Shown here in pieces: positions 17,901 to 25,293 of a stretch of 64,000 nt of DNA. The notes under the pieces are model-generated. The model was given only the letters and a program-made list of their open reading frames with translations, searched no databases and had not been told where the DNA came from. Each line of letters opens with the position of its first letter. Position 1 is the stretch's first letter. The position numbers were made by a program, and so were the translations under genes. The stretch comes from Pseudohalioglobus sediminis (GTDB taxonomy: Bacteria; Pseudomonadota; Gammaproteobacteria; Pseudomonadales; Halieaceae), in assembly GCF_008370495.1 (NCBI RefSeq), contig NZ_VTUX01000006.1, positions 174,737 through 238,736 on the forward strand, read 5' to 3'.

Positions 17901-20026
17901 TGAACGCCCATATGAGCTATAACGCAGGACTGACGGCGAAAGGCTTCAACTGCCAGTACCGACCGCAAATGTTCCCGGAACTGTGCGCGGATGAAATAAT
18001 CGATCCCCTCGGCGAAGTGTTCCTGTCCACCGAGTCAGCCAGCATCTACGAAGACCCGGACGCTGACGGACCGGCTATAGCGATCAACGGTGTCACCTTC
18101 AGCATCGGCTGCCACAGCGGCCTGTCAGTACCAGATGCCTGGGGATTACCGGAGATACTGGATCTGCCGCTGGACCCTGCGAAAGACTGGGTTCAGGAGC
18201 TGGGCACCTGGGTGGGTTCCTACAACTTCGCTTACGGTGACACCGATGTCGCCGACCGCGGCACAGAAGGCATCATGCCGCTGGTCATCGCCAACTTCGC
18301 CGAGGGCATGTCGCTGGGCCAGGCCCTTACCGAGGCCAAGTGGCAATATGGAGCCGGGTTGTTTGAATTTGGCGTCTACGACGAGAAGAGCCTGGTGGGC
18401 CTGAACCTGTTCGGCATGCCGCAGGCAACGCTGGAGTCCTCCGTGACCACAAGTACGCTGGCCACGTCGGCTGCTGGCAGTGCCTCGGGGACCTCCACTG
18501 GTGATGAACTGGTGGTCAACCTGGAAGAAACCGACACCGGGGGGCCGACCATCAATAGCAGCGCCGGTGGCAGTATCGACCTGCACAGCAACGACAAGGG
18601 CATCTGGTACAGCATATCCGGCAATGCCCAGGCCATTGTCGGTCGCCCCCTGTTACCTGTGCTCAAGCCATTCGAACTCAGGCCCGTGGGCACCACCTCG
18701 GTACACGCTGTGGCACTGCGAGGCGGCACCTTCACCACTTACCTGGACGAGGACCCGGTATTCCCGGCACAGACGCATGACCTGGTAACAGACATCAGCG
18801 AGCCGCAGCCCTGCGTGGAGACGCTGTCACCGTCACTGATTGCCTCGGTGAATACCTTTGATTCCCCGAACGGCCTGCTGCAGTCCCTGGTAATCCAGCC
18901 GGGGCAGTTCAAGTGCACCGATTCTCCGGCAGCCCAGGACGCTGACGGATACCAGGTCAACGGTGATTTCCGTATATGGAACAGCATCGACCTCGAGCTG
19001 TTGCACCCGGCCACGGTTGCGCTGGACAGTGACCGGCAACCGCCCGAGGTGACACGCCAGGACCTGCTTGGCGACCCCGCAACCGGTATCGTCAACGCCA
19101 CACTGGACGCAGAGGACCCCAGCGGCATACGCGAGGTGATCGCCCTGGTCTACCGCGATGACGATGGGCTGCCCGGCGGCACCGGGACGGCGACGCCCTA
19201 CTCTACCACCACGCGCAATGGCGATGGCCTTTTCGAGCTGGTGCTGCCCAACGCGTTCGATAACCTGCTGTCCTTCCAGTACATCGACGAGGCAGGCAAT
19301 ATCACGGCCAAGACTCTGAAGGGTGCACTGTTGCGTGCTATAGAAGTAACCATCAGGACGTCGATCATCAGCCAGGGCAGTTCTACCCAGGTTGTTGTGG
19401 AGATCGGTGACTTCGACAAGCTGGTCGCGCCCTACATGGTGGTCGATTTTGGCGATGGCTCAGAGCCACTGTTACTGGAACTCGATGAACCGGACCCCGA
19501 GCTGTTCGAACTGGTCAACAACCCCGATGGCAGCGCCACGGTGACGATCGACTATGACTACAGCGGCTTCACCGGCAACAGCATCACCATTCGGGTCGAA
19601 GTGCGCTCCGCCGGCGGTCTCGGTAATGACGAGAAGACCATCTCCCTGTGCAGCGACCAGGAGGGTGACGTGAGTATCCCGGCGGCGGATATCATCGGTT
19701 GTGGGGTGACCTCGGAAGGCACCGAGCTGACCATAGATGTAATCCTGGCCGCTGACATAGCAGCGGACATCCAGTATCGGCTGGTACTGCCCGACACCAA
19801 CACGCAGATCAAGTACGCCGATGGCAGCGTGACCGGGCCAAAGAACCTCAAGATAAGCGCCAGCGCGGTCAGCAGCGATCGTATCAGCTTCACCTTCGAC
19901 GCCAGGCGCTTGAACTGGGACGGCGTTGCGCCGTTCCGTTTCCTGTTCCAGACGCAGGACGGTGTCTCCGGTGGCCAGGGGCAGGGCTTCGTCGACAGCA
20001 CGGACGTGAAGCTCTACGAGCCCTGA
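14978..20026 (+). CDS. Secreted multidomain protein with VSAPF array and C25-like caspase-fold domain
   Basis: 1,682 residues from ATG 14,978 (GGAAGG seven bases upstream). The signal peptide ends near TATLA/DGF (~residue 43). A jelly-roll-like N-terminal part is followed by Ig/PKD-like segments (~240-460). Residues 513-582 are 14 tandem copies of VSAPF. After that comes a domain with His978 (NAHMSYNAG) and Cys1045 (FSIGCHSGLSVPD), the His/Cys pair and GCHSG context expected of peptidase C25 (gingipain-like, caspase-fold) enzymes. The C-terminal ~450 residues look like further beta-sandwich domains. No transmembrane anchor, LPXTG or PEP-CTERM signal is seen at the end. It probably acts outside the cell; the protease assignment rests on motif reading. 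Confidence 0.75.
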   Translation: MKLNSPGHRSQGRNCYITRNVTRVCRLVGLATALAIPTATLADGFDNGFEGNDLGGWQLDPAPPADTVEVIEGPEGPALFPIYNSFELAPDGQVSPRLGDYMLRLGTPKLNNETQNRGVNGISQEFVAESPALAIALRLFSTDHRGDDILRISLSDSSGLELASDNTFEFNNAAGDNCRASCEATIDTGKRKDVIDSGWQDIQFSGLAAGEIYTLRIELEAGQNESLSSWLYVDGVNAPPTASINFNPGQSGPAVEGDFVVFDCLDSVDPENSELACIWTAEFAGVSPQPIIGRTVVYSFPNDGTGTINLEVTDGEESTTASTSITIQNQEPLVNALNVEVLPGASVDLVCRFADPGAADTHSVDISVSGGTTGDIEIDTENVPALSSGVARTSFTAPEQAGDISGSCSVTDDSGSTGSDNFTISVLEVAALQDRVAANTGSTVGMPQVLPTDQSSLGGLKDPNSLAVYEIRLPNGGPLPAGTEVSVTAKFPVDYDIVLLNGSTETISAAPWVSAPFVSAPFVSAPFVSVPFVSAPFVSAPFVSAPFVSAPFVSAPFVSAPFVSAPFVSAPFVSAPFVSAPLTTSLWEQPGFLFENFPLSQLAGAPDGSNISGIDVSFQDLGALGSGDLTNEAVFVKGLSAEFGTNTEQLLVEIGPGEQGLYLAVIPQAGSFSAAPFNLEVEAAIPPETASLLGPACAGTPLVANPSTGIETLRAYGSKTLIVTQKQRMMATFDMDDAEWEAWMLAMDPFFSHPSVQATVISVPGNWYDTADMEPCNVQAQNAVAANIKGAIDSARTEATQFVQLMGSLDIIMPYYLPDETQTGNEALFAADLLTLPGTPLGVAISEGYMLTDAFYVDADPQPFNGRLLYLEDISISRLVETPGEILANAQRFVETGGVINILSVEAGTPGAGTQSTGYDFFIDGTDVINDILDSDYPGTNTTRNDDSWDAATLRCQFFGAGENCSKPISAVNAVNAHMSYNAGLTAKGFNCQYRPQMFPELCADEIIDPLGEVFLSTESASIYEDPDADGPAIAINGVTFSIGCHSGLSVPDAWGLPEILDLPLDPAKDWVQELGTWVGSYNFAYGDTDVADRGTEGIMPLVIANFAEGMSLGQALTEAKWQYGAGLFEFGVYDEKSLVGLNLFGMPQATLESSVTTSTLATSAAGSASGTSTGDELVVNLEETDTGGPTINSSAGGSIDLHSNDKGIWYSISGNAQAIVGRPLLPVLKPFELRPVGTTSVHAVALRGGTFTTYLDEDPVFPAQTHDLVTDISEPQPCVETLSPSLIASVNTFDSPNGLLQSLVIQPGQFKCTDSPAAQDADGYQVNGDFRIWNSIDLELLHPATVALDSDRQPPEVTRQDLLGDPATGIVNATLDAEDPSGIREVIALVYRDDDGLPGGTGTATPYSTTTRNGDGLFELVLPNAFDNLLSFQYIDEAGNITAKTLKGALLRAIEVTIRTSIISQGSSTQVVVEIGDFDKLVAPYMVVDFGDGSEPLLLELDEPDPELFELVNNPDGSATVTIDYDYSGFTGNSITIRVEVRSAGGLGNDEKTISLCSDQEGDVSIPAADIIGCGVTSEGTELTIDVILAADIAADIQYRLVLPDTNTQIKYADGSVTGPKNLKISASAVSSDRISFTFDARRLNWDGVAPFRFLFQTQDGVSGGQGQGFVDSTDVKLYEP
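16514..16723 (+). repeat. 14 x 15-bp in-frame minisatellite (VSAPF)n
   Basis: Fourteen consecutive 15-base units, average GTCAGCGCACCCTTC, encode VSAPF; unit 4 is VSVPF and unit 14 is VSAPL. Third-position changes (CGC/TGC, CCC/CCG/CCT, TTC/TTT) are frequent while the protein repeat is nearly constant, which shows selection on the peptide. The unit length is a multiple of three, so copy-number change keeps the frame. A repeated small/hydrophobic pentapeptide with Pro could be an extended stalk or beta-spiral spacer between the Ig-like part and the caspase-fold domain. Confidence 0.95.
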
Positions 20027-20138
20027 GGCTTGGGCAACACGTGAGTTGCGTTCTTGGGTCGTTGTAACGTAAGGTCGGTGACAACAATATGCGGACAGGG
20101 GCCACACGCTGGCACCCTGCCGTCACCCGGGGTCAAGG

Positions 20139-21437
20139 ATGAATCGTGTTCGAATCTTTATCTCGTCCCCTGGCGACGTAGCCGGGGAACGCCAGCGCGC
20201 GTTGCAGGTGGTCGAGTCGCTACAGCAGACCTTCGACGGCACGCTCAAGCTCGAGCCCCTGCTCTGGGAACAGGAGCCGTTGCTGGCCACGGCGGATTTC
20301 CAATCGCAAATACGCTCACCCGCAGATTTCGATATCTTCGCGACCATCATCGGCAGCCGCCTGGGCAGCCCGCTGGGCCCACAATTCACGCGGCGCGACG
20401 GGACGCTCTATGCGTCGGGAACCGAGTTCGAGTTCGAAATGGCCGTCGCCGGTTACCATGCCAATGGCAAGCCCGACATGCTCTTCTATCGCAAGATGGT
20501 GACGCCGGATGGCTCATCCAGCGAGCAACTGGAGAAAGTCTCGTCGTTTTTTGACAAGTGGTTCTCCAGCCCGGACGGCCTTGGCCGTATCGGCAGCTAT
20601 CACGAGTTCAAGCACACCGATGAATTTGAGAACCTGTTTGCCGCCCACCTCCAGGAAGTGCTGCGGCGTTTCCTGCCGCGGCCGAACAACCTGCCGGCGC
20701 CCATCAGCAGCTTTCTGGGCCGGGTTGACCTGATACACCAGCTCAGCGATCTCGTGCTGCGCGACGATGTGCGCCTGGTCACGCTGACCGGCGCGACCGG
20801 CGCAGGCAAGAGTCGCCTCGCCTTGCGCACCTCCCGGGGCCTGCTGCCCGAATTCGCCGACGGTGTGTTCCTGGTTCGGCTGCAACCCGGCGCCCACGCG
20901 GAAAGCCTGCCCGCCACGATCGCTGACGCCATCGAATTAGCGCTTACAGGCGACAGCCCGCCCATGGAGCAGGTCAAGGCTGCGCTGACAGACAGGGAGC
21001 TGCTGCTGTTGCTTGACGGGCTGGAACAGGCGGAAGCGGCTGCACCGCTCCTGGCTGACCTGCTCGAGGCCAGCGCGGGGTTGAAGATTCTGACCAGTCG
21101 CAATGAACCACTGGGGGTCAGCGGTGAGCATACCCTGACAGTGCCGCCGCTGACCCTGCCCAAGAATGATGCCAGTTCCTTACAAGACATTCAGGACGCA
21201 GAGGCAGTGCAGCTATTTCAGGAGCGGGCCCGGGCCGTGCGCGATGACTTCGAGCTGAATGCAGACAATGCAGCCACGGTATCGGAAATCTGCCGTCAAC
21301 TGGGCGGCCTGCCCCTCTCCATAGAGCGTGCCGCGTCGCGTTTGCGCTCGATGAGTGTGACCAAACTGTTGCGCTCCCTGGCCTCGATCAAGGTGAAGGA
21401 TGAAACGGGTAAAACTGTTTATCTCATCCCCCGCTGA
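20139..21437 (+). CDS. DUF4062-STAND NTPase, truncated paralogue
   Basis: 432 residues. The N-terminus (VRIFISSPGDVAGERQRA, residues 4-21) is a DUF4062 domain, distantly related to TIR folds, with FDIFATIIGSRLG about 65-77 and a shared FFDKWF motif. A STAND-type NTPase follows: Walker A GATGAGKS (~218-225), Walker B-like ELLLLLDGLEQ, and a sensor Arg in ILTSRNEP. It aligns with the next gene up to LRSMSVTKLLRS and then ends 15-20 codons later, so it lacks the winged-helix and TPR regions. Its last 38 bp overlap the start of the next gene. STAND ATPases act as ligand-gated switches in signalling and anti-phage defence; the trigger here is unknown. Confidence 0.8.
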   Translation: MNRVRIFISSPGDVAGERQRALQVVESLQQTFDGTLKLEPLLWEQEPLLATADFQSQIRSPADFDIFATIIGSRLGSPLGPQFTRRDGTLYASGTEFEFEMAVAGYHANGKPDMLFYRKMVTPDGSSSEQLEKVSSFFDKWFSSPDGLGRIGSYHEFKHTDEFENLFAAHLQEVLRRFLPRPNNLPAPISSFLGRVDLIHQLSDLVLRDDVRLVTLTGATGAGKSRLALRTSRGLLPEFADGVFLVRLQPGAHAESLPATIADAIELALTGDSPPMEQVKAALTDRELLLLLDGLEQAEAAAPLLADLLEASAGLKILTSRNEPLGVSGEHTLTVPPLTLPKNDASSLQDIQDAEAVQLFQERARAVRDDFELNADNAATVSEICRQLGGLPLSIERAASRLRSMSVTKLLRSLASIKVKDETGKTVYLIPR

Positions 21438-24042
21438 CGTCAGCGCGGAGTGCAAACAGGCGCTGGCGGTAGTGAATCGCCTGCAGCCTGAGTTCGAGGA
21501 GGCACTGACGCTGGACAGCGTGGTATCCGCGGTCGGCTCAGACAGTGCCGGAGCCCATGCACAGCAGGCTGCTGACTTTGATATTTTTATTGCCATCATC
21601 GGCGGCCAGTTGGCGCACTGGCCCGGTGGGCACCCTGCAAATGGTGGCGATGCAATTTCGCCATCGCGCACCGAGGCGGAGTTTGCATCCGCACTCCAGG
21701 GCGCCAGACAGGCGGGCAGGCCTGAACTCCTGGTTTACAGGAAGTCCTTTACAGCAGGCGATCCAGATACATCGCAACGCGCCGCCGTTGCCGCTTTCTT
21801 CGACAAGTGGTTCCTGAGCGCCGAAGACAAGACAGCGACGGCCGCCTACCACAGTTTTGCCGAGGCAGAGCAATTCACCGACCTGTTTACCGTCCACCTG
21901 CGTAAACTGCTGCGGCGTCACCTTCCCAGACCCAACAACCTGCCTCAACCCGGCAGCAGTTTTGTCGGCAGGACGCAACTGCTTCGCGAGGTATCCGGCT
22001 TGCTGAGGCAGAGTGACACGAGATTGGTCACGCTGATGGGGCCCGGCGGCACCGGCAAAAGCCGGCTTGGCCTGCGCGTTGCCCACGATATGCTGCCGGA
22101 ATTCGAGGACGGCGTATTCCTCATCAGCCTGGCGGCACTCAGCCAGGCGGACCTGGTGCCGAGCACCATCGCCACCACCCTCGACATCAAGCAGAACGAC
22201 AATCGACCGGTTATCGAAACAGTTATCGACGCCCTGCAGAACAAGGAAATGTTGTTGCTGATCGACAACCTTGAGCAGGTGCAATCCGCCGTCGCGCAGA
22301 TCGATACACTGGTATCGAAATGTCCCGGGATCAAGATATTGCTCACCGGCCGGGAGGCCCCGCGGGTCAGCGGCGCGCGCACCGTAAAAGTACCGCCCTT
22401 TTCGCTGCCGGATATCAACAAGGCGAGCTATGAGGAGATCGTTGCCTCCGAATCGATCCAGCTTTTCCTTGCCCGAGCGCGGGCGGTGTCCGAAGGTTTC
22501 CAACTCACTGAGGAGAATGCCGGGCAAGTGCTGCAGATCTGCCATCGCCTGGACGGACTGCCGCTGGCTATCGAACTGGCCACCTCACGACTGCGCGCCA
22601 TGGACACCTCCGAGTTACTGAAGTCCATGGACCAGCGTTTCGCCGTGCTTGACGGCGGCACCGAGGAACTGCTCGATCACCAGCGCAGCCTCCGGGAACT
22701 GATTTCCTGGAGCTACGATTTACTCAGCGAGGACGAACAACGACTCTGGCGTCGTATGGCGGTTTTTACCGGCGGCTTTGCCATGGAAGCTGCAGAAGAG
22801 GTCTGCGATCCGGAAGACGAATTCATCGTCGATATCGAGGTTGAGGGCCTGGTTGACAAGAGCCTGGCCAATCTCAGCTTTCATACCCTGGAAGATGGCG
22901 AGGAAGAGGCCAGGGTCAGCATGCTCGATACGCTGAGAGAGTATGCGCTGATGAAACTGGAGGAATCCGGCGAGTTATCCCATTTCAGGGAGCGGTTCTG
23001 TGACTGGGTAACCGGGCTGGCCGATGACTCCTTCCATGAACTACGCGGCGCCGGATCGGACGCTCGTATTGCACTGCTGGAAATGGAACAGGTGAATGTG
23101 CAGGCGGCCATCGACTATTGCCTGAACCTGGCGAACCCCGACTGGAACAGGGCGCTCAGGATTGGCGGTGGCGTGTGGTTCTACTGGTTCGAGCGCGGCA
23201 TCCTGTCGACGTCGAGGCGTTTGTTTGAACAGGCGCTGGAAGAAAGACCGGACGTGGAGAAAGCCGTGCGCGCGCTGGCGTTGCGAGCACTGGGATCCGT
23301 TGCGCGGTTTCAAAATGACCTCGACATTGCGGAACGCGCCTGCCTGAAGGCGCTGGATCTCTACAGTGAGTTGCAGGATGACGCCGGGCAAGCCAATGTA
23401 CTCGGCGAGCTTGGCGCCATCGCTGAAAGACAGGGTGATATGGAGAAGGCCGCTGACAAGCTCGACCGGGCACTGCAACTGTTCTCAATGGTGCCTGGCG
23501 ATCTTCATGGCCTGTCATTCGCCTCGGCCGCCCGGGGGGTGATCAATCATCTCGAGGGTGACCTGGCGGGCGCACGCGCCTACTACGAAGCAGCCCTGAG
23601 CGCCGGCAGCGAGTCAGGTGACACCGACTCGATAGCCAGTGCACTGGTGAACCTGGGCGAGGTTGCAGAGGCTGAAGCAAATTATGAGCAGGCCTATGAG
23701 CACTATGCACAAAGCCTGGATCTTTTCGCCCATCGCGGTAAAAAAGTCGCGATAGCCTATTGCGCGGAAATCATTGCGGGACTCAGTTGCAAACACCGCA
23801 AAAAGTATTCCGACGCGGCACTGTTTTTCGGTTTCGCCGAAGCCCTGCGCGCAGAAACCGAATCGCCAATAGAATCGTTCAATGCGGAGCGCCTGGAGGC
23901 CGATATCAGGCTAACCCGCAAGGCGATGAACGAGGAGACCTTCCGGGCATCCTGGGACGCCGGCGCTTCTCTGGAAGTGGACGAATTTCTGCTCCTCATC
24001 CGGGATATAGAGCTTAGCGGGACCGGTGCGGCTGTAGCGTGA
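21400..24042 (+). CDS. DUF4062-STAND NTPase with TPR sensor region
   Basis: 880 residues. DUF4062 is at 1-90 (VKLFISSPADVSAECKQA; FDIFIAIIGGQLA). The STAND ATPase has Walker A GPGGTGKS (~213-221), Walker B EMLLLIDNLEQ, sensor ILLTGREAPR, and the GLPLAIELATSRLR helix, which is the GxP motif of NB-ARC/SWACOS ATPases. A winged-helix-like part (LSEDEQRLWRRMAVFTGGF) follows, and ~590-820 hold TPR-like helical repeats (LGELGAIAERQGDMEKA, LVNLGEVAEAEANYEQA). TPR ends in STAND proteins usually bind the trigger and the N-terminal domain usually carries the effector or adaptor role. The gene starts within the 3' end of its truncated paralogue, so expression is probably coupled. A terminator follows at 24,136. 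Confidence 0.85.
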   Translation: MKRVKLFISSPADVSAECKQALAVVNRLQPEFEEALTLDSVVSAVGSDSAGAHAQQAADFDIFIAIIGGQLAHWPGGHPANGGDAISPSRTEAEFASALQGARQAGRPELLVYRKSFTAGDPDTSQRAAVAAFFDKWFLSAEDKTATAAYHSFAEAEQFTDLFTVHLRKLLRRHLPRPNNLPQPGSSFVGRTQLLREVSGLLRQSDTRLVTLMGPGGTGKSRLGLRVAHDMLPEFEDGVFLISLAALSQADLVPSTIATTLDIKQNDNRPVIETVIDALQNKEMLLLIDNLEQVQSAVAQIDTLVSKCPGIKILLTGREAPRVSGARTVKVPPFSLPDINKASYEEIVASESIQLFLARARAVSEGFQLTEENAGQVLQICHRLDGLPLAIELATSRLRAMDTSELLKSMDQRFAVLDGGTEELLDHQRSLRELISWSYDLLSEDEQRLWRRMAVFTGGFAMEAAEEVCDPEDEFIVDIEVEGLVDKSLANLSFHTLEDGEEEARVSMLDTLREYALMKLEESGELSHFRERFCDWVTGLADDSFHELRGAGSDARIALLEMEQVNVQAAIDYCLNLANPDWNRALRIGGGVWFYWFERGILSTSRRLFEQALEERPDVEKAVRALALRALGSVARFQNDLDIAERACLKALDLYSELQDDAGQANVLGELGAIAERQGDMEKAADKLDRALQLFSMVPGDLHGLSFASAARGVINHLEGDLAGARAYYEAALSAGSESGDTDSIASALVNLGEVAEAEANYEQAYEHYAQSLDLFAHRGKKVAIAYCAEIIAGLSCKHRKKYSDAALFFGFAEALRAETESPIESFNAERLEADIRLTRKAMNEETFRASWDAGASLEVDEFLLLIRDIELSGTGAAVA

Positions 24043-24135
24043 TGTTGTCAGGTGGGCCTTCCGGAATCAGGCAGAGTGTGTCACCCGGTGTAGTCCCGCA
24101 GCCTGGCCCGCTCCAGACGAACCCAGGCCATAAAC

Positions 24136-24166
24136 AAAAACGGCCACCCGATGGGTGACCGTTTTT
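24136..24166. terminator. Bidirectional rho-independent terminator
   Basis: An A-run, a ten-base stem (ACGGCCACCC / GGGTGACCGT with one C-A mismatch) around a GAT loop, then a T-run. Read leftward it lies just downstream of the decayed tRNA-Lys, the place held by the terminator of the intact tRNA-Lys at 40,195; read rightward it would end the STAND transcript. Confidence 0.75.
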
Positions 24167-24173
24167 GCTTATA

Positions 24174-24345
24174 TGGTGGGTCGTACTGGATGAATCACAA
24201 CGTCCCTTAGGCCGTTGCGACCCCTGCGGGGGCTTCGCCGCTTCGCGGCTCGTTGCAAACTCGCCCCGAGGGCGAGTTTGTCGAACCGGGTCGTCGAACC
24301 AGTGACCAATCGGCTAAAAGCCAACTGCTCTACGCATTGGGCCGA
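24174..24345 (-). pseudogene. Decayed tRNA-Lys(TTT) copy, split by a palindromic element
   Basis: Bases 24,174-24,191 match the 3' end of the intact tRNA-Lys (40,247-40,264) with one mismatch, including the encoded CCA. Bases 24,294-24,345 match the rest of that tRNA, nearly perfectly over the T-loop, variable loop and anticodon arm (GGCTTTTAG, anticodon TTT), then with growing divergence over the D-arm and 5' acceptor strand. About 100 bp is inserted between the parts, inside the T-arm, so it cannot fold into a normal tRNA. It is either a former tandem tRNA-Lys or an attachment-site duplication at the left edge of the island. Confidence 0.8.
24197..24293. repeat. Palindromic (REP-like) element inside the tRNA remnant
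   Basis: The ~97-bp insertion consists of nested inverted repeats: AACTCGCCC / GGGCGAGTT around CGA (perfect nine-base arms), GCCGC / GCGGC around TTC, and CCCC / GGGG around TGC. It encodes nothing. The form is that of repetitive extragenic palindromes that bacteria carry in many copies; its copy number in this genome cannot be seen from one window. Confidence 0.6.
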
Positions 24346-24548
24346 TGAGCCAAGGGATCTGGTCCACCAATTGGCTTGAGATTCTTTTGAGGTTTTCAGG
24401 CGTAACTTTATTCACAGATACCAGCCATCACCCGGAATCAGTATCGCCCTCTCCTGACAGTGTGTTGATTTCAGTCACGGGCCGACAGATTAGCTAATTA
24501 AGGCTATTATTGCCTGTCACCAGGTTAAGTGTTTGGGGCAAGTGGGCT

Positions 24549-25286
24549 GTGCATACCATATTAATGATTGAGGACAATATCGCGTTCGTCAGATCTTTCA
24601 GGAAGATTCTCGAGGCAGAAGGCAACTTCGTGCTGCAGGATTTTCAGTCCGCGGACCGGGCTATGAAGCACTATTGGGAAGGCGATTTTGACGTTGTCAT
24701 CGTGGATTTGCAGTTAGACGGCAGTCGCAACCAGGGTTTTGACTTCATGCAATGGCTGCGTAGGGAAGAAAAAAAGAGAATGCATCTTCCGGTGCCAATT
24801 CTGGTGTTAACTTCAGACACATCAGCCGGCAGCATCGCCAAATGCTTTGGACTCGATGGTGCGTACGTACCTAAGGGACATAACGATGCAGAAAACCTGG
24901 TAGGTGAATATTCGAAAAGCGAGCGACCCGAGCCTGCGGTCGAAGCGATAAAGTCGTTAATCAGGAGAAAAAAGTCCTATGAAAGCAAGTTCTCCCATCG
25001 AGGACTTGAGCTCACTCCAAAAGGTGAATTCAAGTACAACTCATCGCCTTTTCTTAAAGACAAGGAGAAAATGCGCCGGATACTCCATTGCCTTATGGAG
25101 AATGCGCCTGAGGTAGTGAGTCGTAGAAAACTGGAGCAGGTCGCCTGGGACGCGGCCATTGGGGAAGGAAATAACTTGAACACAGAGATCAACAAGCTAC
25201 GCGATGCAATTGCTGAGTTGAACCCCGCACCACCGGTAGCAATCGAGACGCACCGGGGCACCGGTTACCAGCTAATTCTGCTTTAA
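24549..25286 (+). CDS. OmpR/winged-helix-type response regulator
   Basis: 245 residues from GTG 24,549, giving the usual short start VHTILMIEDN; a TTG 13 codons earlier is less likely. Receiver domain: acidic pair Glu8/Asp9, phospho-acceptor Asp53 (VVIVDLQLDG), Thr in ILVLTSD, Lys in YVPKGHN. The C-terminal part (~150-245) is a winged-helix DNA-binding domain (VVSRRKLEQVAWD, then NTEINKLRDAIAEL and the closing ETHRGTGYQLIL hairpin, as in Trans_reg_C). It lies 7 bp before the histidine kinase and would control the island promoters. The 24,346-24,548 region upstream is AT-rich, with no other gene seen. Confidence 0.85.
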   Translation: MHTILMIEDNIAFVRSFRKILEAEGNFVLQDFQSADRAMKHYWEGDFDVVIVDLQLDGSRNQGFDFMQWLRREEKKRMHLPVPILVLTSDTSAGSIAKCFGLDGAYVPKGHNDAENLVGEYSKSERPEPAVEAIKSLIRRKKSYESKFSHRGLELTPKGEFKYNSSPFLKDKEKMRRILHCLMENAPEVVSRRKLEQVAWDAAIGEGNNLNTEINKLRDAIAELNPAPPVAIETHRGTGYQLILL

Positions 25287-25293
25287 AAAAATC

